NCBI RefSeq assembly: GCF_001612555.1
Contig: NZ_CP015110.1
Location: 124,001-188,000 of the forward strand
Direction of reading: 5' to 3'
Length of the DNA stretch: 64,000 nucleotides
From: Acinetobacter sp. TGL-Y2
Lineage (GTDB): Bacteria > Pseudomonadota > Gammaproteobacteria > Pseudomonadales > Moraxellaceae
Position numbers and translations under genes: made by a program. Below the pieces are notes generated by a model that saw only the letters and a program-made list of their open reading frames with translations, had not been told where the DNA came from and ran no database searches. Of the stretch, positions 20,401 to 28,128 are shown piece after piece (within the stretch, counting starts at the first letter, position 1; each line of letters begins with the position of its first letter).

Positions 20401-20782
20401 TGAGAGTAAGGCAGGGCAACATTTGTTTACGGGTGGGGGAACTGTAAATGCCCAGTTACCAAAAATGCCTGAAAGTGGAATGTACAGTAAACGAATTGAT
20501 TTAAAAAATCTTGTACCAGAAAATCTTTTGAATACAGAATTAAACTATAAAATTATTAATCAAACGAAAAAAGTAGAATATATTGGTAAATTAGATGAAT
20601 TTAGAACAAATCGTTTATTTTCAGATGCTTCCGATCAGATAGAATTTAGATTTATTGACAGCGAAAATGGAGAAAATGGAACAATGTTTATAAGTTTATC
20701 GGATCCTGATGATGAGCTATTCAGTTGTTTAAATGAAATTGGCACTGAAGATGATATTGATGAAAACAATGGAGTTGAGTAA
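17453..20782 (+). CDS. vgrG: Type VI secretion tip protein VgrG (TssI)
   Basis: This 1109-aa spike protein is the trimeric tip of the T6SS and carries effectors into target cells. Residues 1 to about 430 are gp27-like. An OB-fold gp5-like segment follows (about 435-535; VDQWGRIKVRFVF, WAGEGYGSRFHPRIGEIVVIDFFDG). Then come a helical insert (about 540-855), a repetitive beta region of DUF2345 type (about 860-990; ASPNGIALTTPEDI) and a tail of about 100 residues rich in Asn, Lys, Asp and Glu. The tail has no obvious catalytic motif and is markedly more AT-rich in DNA, like the genes behind it. The stop codon overlaps the next ATG (TAATG), showing an operon. No structural T6SS genes lie in the window. 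Confidence 0.93.
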   Translation: MLNNIHSILENLGLSRQKRALHIQFSNPALNAQVFVQRIQGQHQINTGLKADVLCLSTNAHIQLKQFIGCQVAIDQVTDLGKLSRTTGIITGASQGQSDGALTLYKLTLEDATALWHKRRNSRVFMNKSVIDITEVMFKEWQSKSPLFSASLNLTTKELQQDYDIRPFVMQANETDYDFLTRLWRSEGINWLVDETVHVVAMNASEIQPQKLRLIDDNSSFEALDRRHIRFHRSSATERFDTITSFVAQRNIHSNAIQLQRWQSDTLAQDQGEASLSSHIHSEQHDNETLSLEQAWTISPAWISDLNGEDQTTASSSAQLSKLNTQLSQYQDLQSKYFSAQSSVRDAHVGYWFEFSGHAEIDQHQGSDRELLILAKHFYNQNNLPKDLLNQVDALLDLSRWQHLKTQERQANELSLVRRSVAVVPEFDPLKHRPLAYPQRAKVVGPAGETIYVDQWGRIKVRFVFTRSDDHGHDGGAGSNDNDTDSAWVDVLTSWAGEGYGSRFHPRIGEIVVIDFFDGNVDRPFVVGRLHEAERYQTMFDIKGQLPDTKKLSGIRSAEVGGTGFNQLRFDDTTGQISTQLQSSHAATQLNLGNLSHPKDKEQSNGRGEGFELRTDAFGAMRAGKGMLITTYAQENAIADHLEAAQAQSLLTQGEESMKMLSQLAVKQQTDALNVITRLPKFIQSLQIKNTAQALQSTVNLFKDGLANDPLNALKDCGGFIEDIGSFGGSAKGIVDEFNAYFEDAKEAIDNLKEFIENVETHGSDLLKGKFASIKQGIQDNPLQAIQDVGKAISSVDLTDEKWLISCTGFGGDKGLSEITPSKALSSLQGFMEGYTQGLENSHDDKKQEQGKLFRQALMLLASPNGIALTTPEDIILQASQDIAESAQGSINLSAQKNIVGHAQDKISLFAAQKGFRAFAAKGKLELQAQDDAIELIARKVIKLISTEDKIEITSPKEIVLTAGGSQLKINSSGVFSTTGGKFESKAGQHLFTGGGTVNAQLPKMPESGMYSKRIDLKNLVPENLLNTELNYKIINQTKKVEYIGKLDEFRTNRLFSDASDQIEFRFIDSENGENGTMFISLSDPDDELFSCLNEIGTEDDIDENNGVE

Positions 20783-21231
20783 TGAATAAGATAGTATCGA
20801 TTTTATTATTTTTTATAGCTAGTTCTGCTTTAGCAGCTGAAAAGTGTGATTATAAAGTTCAGTTTGATGATACGATTCCTGCAAATGTATCCTTCATAAA
20901 ATTAGGGAAGTCTAAGAGCTATACGAAATTTGTAGTTAAGCCTGATTATTTTGAAACTACTATACAGGATTGTGCATTTAAAAATAATAAATATTATATT
21001 TTATCTAGTTCAATTACTCACCCTGCAACTACATTAGCTCAATCAATATTGGTGGTAAGTATTTTTGATAAATTTGGAAGCTTAAACGAACATAAATTTA
21101 TAAATAAAAAATGGACTTGTGAAATTGATGATGGTTTTTATAAAAAAAATAATAAATTAGAAGTCCTTTATAGTTGTGCAGATAAGTCAGAAAATTTGAA
21201 ATATAATAAATATGCGGTTGAGGTAAAATAA
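20782..21231 (+). CDS. Secreted Cys-rich small protein, candidate T6SS immunity protein
   Basis: This 149-aa protein has a Sec signal peptide (hydrophobic core LLFFIASSALAA, residues 5-19) and four cysteines in the mature part, enough for two disulfides, so it is probably periplasmic. Its start overlaps the vgrG stop, and its own stop directly abuts the start of the large hydrolase gene. I do not recognise the family. Position and periplasmic export fit an immunity protein against a cell-wall-acting effector; an adaptor role is less likely because it is exported. Confidence 0.6.
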   Translation: MNKIVSILLFFIASSALAAEKCDYKVQFDDTIPANVSFIKLGKSKSYTKFVVKPDYFETTIQDCAFKNNKYYILSSSITHPATTLAQSILVVSIFDKFGSLNEHKFINKKWTCEIDDGFYKKNNKLEVLYSCADKSENLKYNKYAVEVK

Positions 21232-23373
21232 ATGGCTTCTACATACGAAGATAAACTAAATTTTATTGCTTCAATCTATTGTTCTGTAAGGAGAATAGCA
21301 TTTAAGAAAGATGTGAGTTGGGAGACTATATTAGCTCAAGTTGCTCAAGAAACTGGGTGGGGAGAAAAAATATTAGTAGGTACAAATAATATATTTAATA
21401 TAAAAGCAGATAGTAGGTGGAAGGGCCCTAAAAGTAAACATTTAGTCTGGGAAGATAAACCTAATGGAAAGCGTGTACAGGAATACCATGATTTTAGAAA
21501 TTACAAAGATCTTGAAGAAGCAATTGAAGATAGAGTTAAATTTTTAGAAGAAAATCAAAGGTATCATAAATTTTTCAGTAATGGGGTGAGAGGTATATTT
21601 GAAAGGGAAGCTCAAGCATTGGAAGATGCTGGATATGCTACACATAAGGAAAAAAATAAAGCTACAGGGAGTTTTGAATTAGTATATGCAGATAAATTAG
21701 TAGAAGTCTTTAGAGGGCCTTCAATGAGAAAGGCTATAGCTAGAGGTGAATCTAATGGACAATGTACTATTGTGAATGCTGTGTTTTTGGATGATGATAA
21801 TAGTAAAGAAATAAATAAAGAAGTTGAAATCTTAATAGATGGAAATATTAAGATAACAAAAGTTACAGATAGTAATGCGATTATCAAGGGTATAGTTGTA
21901 AAGCCAAATGGAACTATTAGCTTTAAGAAAGATAATATTATTGTTCCAGCTAAAATTCCTTCAGCTAAAGCTCCTCTAAATATTAAAATTACTAAAGCGT
22001 CAACTCCTATAGCTGATAAATTAGACCAACACAATGGCACTCCTTCTACGAGACAAACGCCTGTACAAAATTCAAAGCAAACGCAAACTTCTATACAAGC
22101 GCCAAATACTGATAAGAGTCTAGCTTCTTTTAAAATAAAATTTTTAGAAAATGATACTAATAAGAGTATTGAAAATTTTTCATATGGAATTTTTTACAAA
22201 AATAAAATGAAAGAACACGTTGGTGATAGTAGGGGGGAGGAACAGGTCCGTGCAGAACCTGGTTCAAAAATTACGATTTATGTTAAAGATTTTTCTGGGA
22301 AGCTGAATCAAAAAATTGAAGAATTTAATGTTCAAGAGAATGTATTAAAAATCATTAAAATTCCAATTAGAGAAATAAAAGTGTTGATAATGAACCACTC
22401 TTCAACGAAGGCTATGGAAAATTATCATATTATTTCAGAATATAGGGGTTCAAAGAAAAATAAATATACAAAAAATGATGGCACAATCATTTTAAAAGGC
22501 TTAGCCGGATTTGGAGTGAAATTAACTATACCCTCAGGTCAGGTTGTGTTACCGGAAACATATTTTGATAATAAAGTTTTATTTTATAAACGGGCTTTGT
22601 TTGAAAAATATGAAAAGCCTACTTTGGCAAAGCCAACACAAACTCCTCCATTAAAAACAGATGGTGAGATTGTTGTTTCAAAAAATAAAACTGCACCAAT
22701 ATCGCAAAATGATGTGCGTGGAAATAATGGGCATCCTATTAAATTGGTCAGTAAAGAAGGCACATTTGAAGTAGAGACTTACTTGGATACTACAAAAGCG
22801 CTAGCATCGAATTTAAGTTATGAAATAGTTTATAAAGGACAATCTCGTGTCCATATTAGTGGAAGTACTGGGCGTAAACTGCATAAATGTGAGATAAATG
22901 AAGAAATAAGCATAAAGTATAAAAGTGGTAATAAAATATTAATTGAGAAGTATACTGTAATTGAAAATATGTCTCCTATTAAGATTTATATAACAAAATC
23001 TAAAGGTGGGTTTAATAAAGCTATTTTTGCCCAAACTTTAAAAGCAAACTCTACGGCAAAAAGCCGAGGGTTGTGTGCAATGTATGTTCGATTAGCTTTT
23101 GAAGCAGCTGGTGGAAAAGTTAATCCTAGACCAGGCTCTGCGTATCAATATGTAAAAGTTATGCAGGATAATGGGTTTAGAGAAGTAGATAAGGATGGAT
23201 ATACACCACAAATTGGTGATATATATATAATTGATAGATTTGGGTCACATGTGCATGGGCATATTTCTGGTTATAATGGGTCACAATGGATTTCGGACTT
23301 CAGGCAAAATGGAATAAATATTTATAGAGGACGGCCTACCATTAGTTATAGAATTTTTCGGTCTTATGATTAG
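21232..23373 (+). CDS. Putative bifunctional T6SS peptidoglycan hydrolase effector
   Basis: This 713-aa protein has no signal peptide. Residues 5-165 match the FlgJ-type glucosaminidase domain: AQVAQETGWGEK with probable catalytic Glu40, then NNIFNIKA, and a C-terminal YADKLVEVF. The middle (about 230-595) holds at least three related beta-rich modules joined by Thr/Pro/Gln linkers. The last ~115 residues look like a CHAP or NlpC/P60-type Cys peptidase: GLCAMYVRLAFEAAG with Cys615, IGDIYIID, and HVHGHISGY with His675/His677. This suggests cleavage of both glycan and peptide parts of peptidoglycan. It lies in a vgrG operon with two envelope-targeted neighbours. Domain calls are by motif reading; the exact bonds cut are unknown. 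Confidence 0.8.
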   Translation: MASTYEDKLNFIASIYCSVRRIAFKKDVSWETILAQVAQETGWGEKILVGTNNIFNIKADSRWKGPKSKHLVWEDKPNGKRVQEYHDFRNYKDLEEAIEDRVKFLEENQRYHKFFSNGVRGIFEREAQALEDAGYATHKEKNKATGSFELVYADKLVEVFRGPSMRKAIARGESNGQCTIVNAVFLDDDNSKEINKEVEILIDGNIKITKVTDSNAIIKGIVVKPNGTISFKKDNIIVPAKIPSAKAPLNIKITKASTPIADKLDQHNGTPSTRQTPVQNSKQTQTSIQAPNTDKSLASFKIKFLENDTNKSIENFSYGIFYKNKMKEHVGDSRGEEQVRAEPGSKITIYVKDFSGKLNQKIEEFNVQENVLKIIKIPIREIKVLIMNHSSTKAMENYHIISEYRGSKKNKYTKNDGTIILKGLAGFGVKLTIPSGQVVLPETYFDNKVLFYKRALFEKYEKPTLAKPTQTPPLKTDGEIVVSKNKTAPISQNDVRGNNGHPIKLVSKEGTFEVETYLDTTKALASNLSYEIVYKGQSRVHISGSTGRKLHKCEINEEISIKYKSGNKILIEKYTVIENMSPIKIYITKSKGGFNKAIFAQTLKANSTAKSRGLCAMYVRLAFEAAGGKVNPRPGSAYQYVKVMQDNGFREVDKDGYTPQIGDIYIIDRFGSHVHGHISGYNGSQWISDFRQNGINIYRGRPTISYRIFRSYD

Positions 23374-23382
23374 AGGGTAACG

Positions 23383-23907
23383 ATGCTTACTGATATTAAA
23401 AAAATACTATATATAATATTTTTAACATTTTTCTGTTTTGGTTGCGATTCAAAATACCCAACGCAAGAGTCTAAAGCAAAATCTGATTCTGTGAGTAAAG
23501 AGAGTAGAAGCCAAAAAAAAGTTGATTTAGTATCTTTTGTTTTAAACTTTTATAAAATATATTTCCCTTATAATTTAGGGCAAGATAGCGAAAATAAATT
23601 GAGCGATTTTCTATCAAAAAATGGTGATGAATTTTTGACAAATAATTTAAAATCATTGATTTTAGATGATATTAAATGTACAGAAGAGGGTTATGTATGT
23701 AACTTAGATATGGACCCATTTTATAATAGTCAAGACAAGATAATATTATCAAATGCCTTGAAGGAAAGTGATAGAAGTGTAGACGTTTTATTTGATAATA
23801 AAAGTAAATTAAAAATTTTATTAGATTGCAGTGATAAATGTTTAATTTCAAATGTTATTTACCCTGATGGTTCTAATTTGGAAGAAAAGTTAAAACAAAA
23901 AAATTAA
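23383..23907 (+). CDS. Lipoprotein, candidate immunity protein for the upstream effector
   Basis: This 174-aa protein has a hydrophobic leader with a lipobox (CFGC, Cys about residue 23) followed by a Ser/Lys-rich linker. A compact C-terminal domain carries paired cysteines (KCTEEGYVC and LDCSDKC). The ATG follows an AGAGGG ribosome site nine bases after the effector stop. A lipid-anchored periplasmic protein directly after a cell-wall-targeting effector is the usual place for the cognate immunity factor. No known family is recognised. Confidence 0.65.
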   Translation: MLTDIKKILYIIFLTFFCFGCDSKYPTQESKAKSDSVSKESRSQKKVDLVSFVLNFYKIYFPYNLGQDSENKLSDFLSKNGDEFLTNNLKSLILDDIKCTEEGYVCNLDMDPFYNSQDKIILSNALKESDRSVDVLFDNKSKLKILLDCSDKCLISNVIYPDGSNLEEKLKQKN

Positions 23908-24003
23908 ATTTACAAAGATAATTTAAAAATCAATCAATTACATTTCTGAAAGCTTTCTTTGAACTAAGAAGCGGTCTTAAAGCCGCTCCTTAATATTTTA
24001 ACC

Positions 24004-24915
24004 TTACAAAACTTCTTCCAACAACTCTTCACTCGGCGCAAAGTAATACGCACCATCGAGCGCTGTTACAAAGTGCAGTAATCGATCATGAATGCCATCA
24101 CCACTGGTACCAAACATACGAACGAGCATTTGATCAATGCGAGTCAAATCTTTGGTATACGCAATAAAGAACAGACCCTGATCACCACGACCATCCCCAT
24201 AAGGAAGAGAATGACGCAAGATTTCGAGTTCTTCACCGTCTTCATCTTCAACAACGGTACGTGCTACATGCGCATTATCGGGTTTTACGTCATCATCAAG
24301 TTCGATACTTTCAAGTTTGGTACGACCCATGACTTGCTCTTGAGTATCAACTTTTAATTTTTTCCATTTATCTAAATCATGTGCATAACGCTGAGCAAAG
24401 ACAAAAGAACCATCTTCAAAGATACCTGCATCCTCACCTAACAGTGCCGTTTCAGCACGGTCATCTTTAAATTGTGGATTTTCAGTACCATCAATAAAAC
24501 CAGTTAAGTCACGACCATCAAAATTACGGAAGCAGACACGCTCATCAAGTACTTCAACTTGATCTTGAATGCCCTCAAAAAAAGCTTGGCTTAAAGCAAA
24601 ACAAATATCACTACGTGCAGAAGCGATATGAATCAATACATCTGCAGGCACTACAGGCATGGTAAATGAACCTTGAATCGGTTCTAACTGGGAAAAACCT
24701 TGAGGTGCTTCTGAAAGCTTTGTCCAAAGCTCAGGTCCAAATGCAACCCCTGTCTTAATTTGAGCATGCGGATGTTGGGTAATTAAACGATCACGTGTGG
24801 TGAATAGTTCTTCTAATTTGTCTTTAAGTGCTTCAAGGCTTAAATTTTTTAATCGCAAAACGATAAAACGAGCATGATCTGATGGTAGTGGCAGAATTAC
24901 AGATTGGGCTGTCAT
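24004..24915 (-). CDS. Dyp-type peroxidase
   Basis: This 303-aa heme peroxidase has the family GXXDG motif (GFIDGTENP near residue 145), with the catalytic Asp inside it. A candidate heme-ligand His lies in NAHVARTVVED near 217, with a C-terminal LLHFVTALDGAYYFAP. No twin-arginine signal is visible, so it is probably cytoplasmic or encapsulin-like cargo, though no encapsulin gene is nearby. The Met at 24915, preceded by GAGGAG, is preferred over the frame opening at 24933. Confidence 0.9.
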   Translation of the reverse strand: MTAQSVILPLPSDHARFIVLRLKNLSLEALKDKLEELFTTRDRLITQHPHAQIKTGVAFGPELWTKLSEAPQGFSQLEPIQGSFTMPVVPADVLIHIASARSDICFALSQAFFEGIQDQVEVLDERVCFRNFDGRDLTGFIDGTENPQFKDDRAETALLGEDAGIFEDGSFVFAQRYAHDLDKWKKLKVDTQEQVMGRTKLESIELDDDVKPDNAHVARTVVEDEDGEELEILRHSLPYGDGRGDQGLFFIAYTKDLTRIDQMLVRMFGTSGDGIHDRLLHFVTALDGAYYFAPSEELLEEVL

Positions 24916-25076
24916 TGAACGATGGCTCCTCAATTATTTTCTTTGCTATGCCGTATTGTGCATCAAGCACCTTGACCTTAATAGGAAAATCTACAGATTT
25001 TTTTAACTTGAATAGGTCAGGTCATTGAGTCAAATCAGTCTATAATTTGAAGCTCTGCTCAAAACTGATTTAAACA

Positions 25077-25697
25077 ATGTCCTACCAAATGTGGTTTGCC
25101 TACATGCTTGCATGCTGGGTGATTAGTATCTCTCCGGGTGCAGGTGCCATTGCATCGATGTCTAGCGGTCTCAACTATGGTTTTAAACGTGGCTATTGGA
25201 ATGCCATCGGTTTACAACTGGCACTGGTGGTTCAGATTGGTATTGTCGCAGCAGGGGCAGGGGTGTTACTTGCAACTTCACCTTGGGCATTTTTAGCCAT
25301 AAAATGGTTTGGTGTGATTTACCTATTATATTTGGCTTATTTACAGTGGAAAGCGCCTGTTCAAACCATTGAAATTGCAGTCGATGCCAAACAAAAGTCC
25401 ATTGCTAAACTGGTCATGTACGGCTTTTTGGTCAATATGAGTAATCCCAAGGCAATTGTCTTTTTATTAGCCGTATTACCACAATTTCTAGATTTGTCTC
25501 AACCGCAGTGGCCGCAGTATCTGATTATGGGTATTACCATGATCACGATTGATTTGATCGTGATGGCGGGCTACACCAGCTTAGCGGCTAAAGTTTTAAG
25601 ATTGTTAAAATCGCCCAAACAGCAAAAATATCTCAATCGCACTTTTGCCGTGTTATTCGCAGGCGCAGCCAGTTTACTCAGTTTGGTACATCAATAA
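25077..25697 (+). CDS. LysE-family exporter
   Basis: This 206-aa membrane protein has six predicted helices and the LysE/RhtB signatures SPGAGAIASMSSGLNYG near residue 20 and NMSNPKAIVF near residue 118. The PGPN-type motif is read here as PGAGA, so substrate range may differ from its neighbour. It probably exports an amino acid such as homoserine or threonine, which is inference. A second LysE-type gene follows after 60 bases on the same strand. Confidence 0.87.
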   Translation: MSYQMWFAYMLACWVISISPGAGAIASMSSGLNYGFKRGYWNAIGLQLALVVQIGIVAAGAGVLLATSPWAFLAIKWFGVIYLLYLAYLQWKAPVQTIEIAVDAKQKSIAKLVMYGFLVNMSNPKAIVFLLAVLPQFLDLSQPQWPQYLIMGITMITIDLIVMAGYTSLAAKVLRLLKSPKQQKYLNRTFAVLFAGAASLLSLVHQ

Positions 25698-25757
25698 TTT
25701 TAGATTGTTTTAACATTAAATATTCAACCCAACCACACATCTAGAAGGTGGAGCTAC

Positions 25758-26372
25758 ATGAATTATTTTGAATTTTATCTTTATGTGATCAGTGTAATTA
25801 TCATGATTGCAACCCCAGGTCCGGTTATGATTTTGGTTGCAAGTGCGGGCTTAAAAGGGGGGTATCGGAAGGCTTTCGCCACCATATTGGGGACAAATTT
25901 AGCCTCACTCATTCTGATTGCCTTATCGATTCTAATTTTAAAAGGCATGCTCAGCGTTAATGAAAGCTTATTTCTGATGATTAAAGTTTTAGGCTGTCTA
26001 TACATTGGTTATTTAGGCTTTGATATTCTAAAAGAGCTTCGCTTCTCAAAAGAACAAAATATACAAGCCTTAAAGCCAATGGAGGGTGGGCTTCAAAAAG
26101 GTTTCTTGGTGGGAATTTCGAATCCCAAAGATATCATTTTCTTTTCTTCATTTTTTCCGCAATTTATCGGGATTCATCCTGACATGAATACCAGCCTGAT
26201 GATCTTGGTGGTGGCATGGATTATTCTCGATTTTCTAACCTTATCAGCGGTGTATTTAGGCTTTAACCAACTCGCTAAAAGTCGGCATTATTCCAAGGTT
26301 TTAGGGCTGTGTGGGGTGATTCTGGTGGTGATAGCCAGTTATGGCTTATACGTATCTATACGGGCTTACTAA
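25758..26372 (+). CDS. LysE-family exporter (second of a tandem pair)
   Basis: This 204-aa membrane protein has the canonical ATPGPVMILVASAGLKGG motif near residue 20 and GISNPKDIIFF near residue 118. The ATG follows a strong GGTGGAG ribosome site. Although it sits next to another LysE-type gene, the two differ over most of their length, so this is an old family pair rather than a recent duplication. Substrate is unknown. Confidence 0.87.
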   Translation: MNYFEFYLYVISVIIMIATPGPVMILVASAGLKGGYRKAFATILGTNLASLILIALSILILKGMLSVNESLFLMIKVLGCLYIGYLGFDILKELRFSKEQNIQALKPMEGGLQKGFLVGISNPKDIIFFSSFFPQFIGIHPDMNTSLMILVVAWIILDFLTLSAVYLGFNQLAKSRHYSKVLGLCGVILVVIASYGLYVSIRAY

Positions 26373-26475
26373 AAATCTTATCTGCAACAGACCATGTATG
26401 GCAAAATCCAAGTATAAGTGAGTATAGAAATGATAATTTTAAACAGAGTTGTTGGACATGACTTAATTTTCTAGC

Positions 26476-26496
26476 AAAAAAAAGCGCCGCTTTTTT
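26476..26496. terminator. Weak bidirectional hairpin between convergent genes
   Basis: The A-tract, GCGCCGC core and T-tract form a short self-complementary element between the LysE-type gene and znuB. The G/C stem is only about four pairs, so termination strength is uncertain. Confidence 0.4.
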
Positions 26497-26535
26497 AGAT
26501 TTCAAATTTCAGATTCTAAGTATTGGATATTACAT

Positions 26536-27336
26536 TCATGCCATTTTCTTGATCTTTTGCACAATAAAAATCAATGCAAATAAAATCGACATGGTCAGCA
26601 CAATGCTTAAACCTGTTGAAATATCTAGCCCTGCGCTCGACCATAGGCCAACCGTTACAGCCACTTGTGCAATGATAAATGCCCACATCACCATGTGTTT
26701 AGGTGAGTGTGCAAGCAAACGTGCAGTTAAAGCGGGAATCACCAATAAGGCACCCATCAGCAAAGAACCGACAGCACGCAGTGCCAACACGGTAAACAGT
26801 GCGAGCAATAACATAAAAATCAGACGCTGCCATTTGGCATTAACACCTTCACTGACCGCCATATCGGGATCAATTGCGATGTGAATTTGTGCCTTCCAGT
26901 TGTAATGCAGCACGCTCAGCGCAGCAATAATCACCAAAGCAAATACTGGTAAATCCGACCATGAAATGGTCAAAAGATCACCAAATAAATAGCTCATTAA
27001 TTCAGGTCTTAAGCTCGGTAAATGCTGAATCAGCAGTAGACCTGAACAGAGTAAAGTCGCTGAGCACAGTGCCAAAAGTGCATCATTCGGTAAACGTGGA
27101 TCATGTAACACCCACAGCACAGCCACCAGAAGGAGTGCCGTAAACGTCACACCTAGCCAGAGGGGGAGGGTAAGCACCCCTGCAATGGCAACACCGAGTA
27201 ATGTACCGTGCGCCATGGTGTCTGCAAAAAAGGACATTCTTCGCCACAGCATCAGACAACCGAGTGGGGCGGTCAAAAACACCAAGAGCGTGCCCATGGT
27301 CCATGCAGGTAAGAGGAGTTGTAACCATTCCATCAT
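26536..27336 (-). CDS. znuB: Zinc ABC transporter permease
   Basis: This 266-aa inner-membrane permease of the ABC-3 family has about eight helices. Its N-terminal segment GCLMLWRRMSFFADTMAHGTLLGVA is the family signature; the AH of MAHG and DTM are typical. It forms the channel of the high-affinity zinc importer with ZnuC and ZnuA. The start is four bases after the znuC stop, so translation is probably coupled. Confidence 0.93.
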   Translation of the reverse strand: MMEWLQLLLPAWTMGTLLVFLTAPLGCLMLWRRMSFFADTMAHGTLLGVAIAGVLTLPLWLGVTFTALLLVAVLWVLHDPRLPNDALLALCSATLLCSGLLLIQHLPSLRPELMSYLFGDLLTISWSDLPVFALVIIAALSVLHYNWKAQIHIAIDPDMAVSEGVNAKWQRLIFMLLLALFTVLALRAVGSLLMGALLVIPALTARLLAHSPKHMVMWAFIIAQVAVTVGLWSSAGLDISTGLSIVLTMSILFALIFIVQKIKKMA

Positions 27337-27339
27337 GGT

Positions 27340-28128
27340 TTAAGCTTCCGGCTCTGGGTGAATATGCGGACGAGGATCATGCTCGCAAGGCGTGGCACTG
27401 TCACCATGGCCGCAGTGGTCATGATGATGGTGATAAAATACGCGCTGTGTACCGAAAATGGCTTGATACTCTGGATGTTGCTGAATTGAATCAGGCAGCC
27501 CGCTACAACAAATATGTTTGTTTAGACAAATGACACGCTGCGTGCCTTGCATGACCCATTGCAGATCATGAGAAACAATTAAAATCGAACAGCCGTAACG
27601 ATCGGGTAGGCTACGTACATAAGCATAAAGCTCAGCTTCAGATTGAATGTCGAGTCCTTGCATCGGTTCATCGAGCACCAAAAGATCAGGTTGACGTAAC
27701 AGCGCACGTGCTAAAAGCACACGCTGACGTTCACCGCCAGAGAGTTGTTGAACTTTCGCATCTTGTAAGTTGATAATGCCCGTATCACGGATAATTTCGG
27801 CTTTAATGCGGGCGTCACATTGTTCAAGTTCGAGTAAATCTTTCACACGTAAAGGCAGACTGTGCGAAGGATTAAATTTTTGCGGTACATAAGCCAAGGT
27901 TAGATTTTTATGGCTATGCATTTTGCCTGAATTGGGTTTAACAATGCCTAAAAGCACTTTAATTAGGGTGGATTTACCTGCGCCATTGGGACCAATCAGC
28001 GTGATAATTTCTTTTTCTTGAATAGAAAAATCGATGTTTTTCAGAATGTCACGGTCATCAATTCGAACATTAATCTGTTGTAGTTGAATTAATGCAGGCG
28101 CTGAGGCTACTTCGAACACTGCTGACAT
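27340..28128 (-). CDS. znuC: Zinc ABC transporter ATP-binding protein with His-rich tail
   Basis: This 262-aa ABC ATPase has Walker A GPNGAGKST near residue 43, the signature LSGGERQR near 128, Walker B LLVLDEP near 150, and the switch His in IVSHD near 183. It drives zinc import with ZnuB. The C-terminal 30 residues are unusually rich in His, Asp and Cys (YHHHHDHCGHGD onward), a possible intracellular zinc-sensing or buffering tail. The start overlaps the end of zur by 22 bases. Confidence 0.93.
   Translation of the reverse strand: MSAVFEVASAPALIQLQQINVRIDDRDILKNIDFSIQEKEIITLIGPNGAGKSTLIKVLLGIVKPNSGKMHSHKNLTLAYVPQKFNPSHSLPLRVKDLLELEQCDARIKAEIIRDTGIINLQDAKVQQLSGGERQRVLLARALLRQPDLLVLDEPMQGLDIQSEAELYAYVRSLPDRYGCSILIVSHDLQWVMQGTQRVICLNKHICCSGLPDSIQQHPEYQAIFGTQRVFYHHHHDHCGHGDSATPCEHDPRPHIHPEPEA

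Noticed and set aside
25077..26372. Recent tandem duplication of LysE genes
   Set aside because: The two proteins share only family motifs; the PGPT-type motif and most other residues differ, so a recent duplication is not supported.
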